Shown here one piece after another: positions 63,890-64,000 of a stretch of DNA of 64,000 bases. Each line of letters opens with the position of its first letter. The stretch's first letter is position 1. Made by a program: the position numbers and the translations under genes. The DNA is from Pseudorhodoferax aquiterrae. Lineage in GTDB: Bacteria; Pseudomonadota; Gammaproteobacteria; Burkholderiales; Burkholderiaceae_C. Under the pieces are notes generated by a model, which worked only from the letters and a program-made list of their open reading frames with translations, had not been told where the DNA came from and searched no databases. The stretch is taken from the NCBI RefSeq assembly GCF_014652235.1, contig NZ_BMYK01000001.1, forward strand, positions 503,536 to 567,535, in the 5' to 3' direction.

Positions 63890-64000
63890 GACCACCCCCG
63901 TTTGGATTTCTCACTGCGTGTAGAAATCCCATCCCCCCTCAAGGGGGCGCCGCCGGCGGTCTGGCAGAGGTTCTATGGTCCGCGTCAAGCCGGCGAGGCC
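63890..64000 (+). other. Unassigned window end with short inverted repeat
   Basis: An inverted repeat CCCCCT-CA-AGGGGG lies at 63934-63947 in a C/G-rich tract, reminiscent of dispersed palindromes in Comamonadaceae intergenic DNA. An ATG at 63975 opens a frame to the window edge but only about eight codons are visible, so no gene is claimed. Confidence 0.35.

Noticed and set aside
60614..63895. 1093-codon open frame antisense to the DUF3604 and isomerase genes
   Set aside because: Low-complexity composition, no signal peptide or motif, and it crosses two well-supported plus-strand genes and a hairpin.
63975..64000. Start of another gene at the window end
   Set aside because: Only about eight codons are visible, there is no ribosome-binding site, and no family can be judged.

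Overview
The window reads as a chromosomal segment of a high-GC betaproteobacterium of the order Burkholderiales, most likely a member of the Comamonadaceae. This rests on gene order and family content rather than a database match. The evidence is the run hom-thrC-mobB-moeA-moaD/moaE-clpB, the block tRNA-Pro-ispB-rplU-rpmA-obgE-proB-(CNP1)-rppH-proS, the run hemA-prfA-prmC-grxD, a Bug-type (TctC) solute-binding protein, and DUF2189/DUF2788 membrane proteins. GC content is visibly very high, so long antisense reading frames are abundant and were discarded. I see no IS element, prophage, CRISPR array, rRNA or integrase. No gap between genes exceeds 300 bases.

Layout. 0-10 kb: end of threonine biosynthesis (hom, thrC), molybdenum cofactor genes (mobB, moeA, moaD, moaE) interrupted by an opposite-strand dihydrodipicolinate synthase gene, then clpB behind a textbook heat-shock promoter, then three small membrane proteins. 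10-15 kb: a minus-strand group with a FAD monooxygenase, a LytTR/LytS-type two-component pair, a glutathione transferase and two small membrane proteins. 15-24.4 kb: a complete four-gene MdtABC-type RND efflux operon with its own outer-membrane factor. 24.4-34 kb: accessory genes (tannase/MHETase-like lipoprotein, divergent CorA-type channel, GAF protein, VapBC-like toxin-antitoxin pair, thioesterase, PhoX phosphatase, HutF) ending at tRNA-Pro(CGG). 34-41 kb: housekeeping (ispB, rplU, rpmA, obgE, proB, rppH, proS). 41-50 kb: lytic transglycosylase, CNNM/CorC-type protein, AAA+ ATPase, then grxD, prmC, prfA, hemA, an acyltransferase-PilZ fusion and nudC. 50-56 kb: exported intradiol dioxygenase, Nudix hydrolase, short-chain dehydrogenase, gshA, HPF-like ribosome factor and a TctC-type binding protein. 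56-64 kb: a spermidine-synthase-like membrane protein coupled to a 2OG-Fe(II) oxygenase, a PEP-CTERM protein, a PCuAC-like protein, a DUF3604 (PHP-like) exported protein and a membrane-anchored prolyl isomerase.

The most interesting signal is regulatory. Four promoters carry what look like Pho boxes, as sets of three heptamers resembling CTGTCAC on an exact 11-bp period. They lie in front of phoX, the PEP-CTERM gene (minus strand), the PCuAC-like gene and the DUF3604 gene. In the last three a -10-like hexamer begins at the same offset from the third heptamer. This predicts a phosphate-starvation set that pairs the known phosphatase PhoX with a PHP-superfamily exported protein of unknown function, a surface-sorted PEP-CTERM protein and a PCuAC-like protein that has lost its usual copper ligands.

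Other points: a perfect FNR/Anr-type palindrome lies about 42-44 bp upstream of the inferred hemA transcription start, and that mRNA would be nearly leaderless. An N-acyl-amino-acid-synthase-like GNAT domain is fused to a PilZ domain with intact c-di-GMP motifs. The MdtC-type pump has a Ser/Thr-rich insertion. A long stem-loop sits between the divergent dapA-like and moaE genes. All functional calls come from reading motifs by eye; no search was run.
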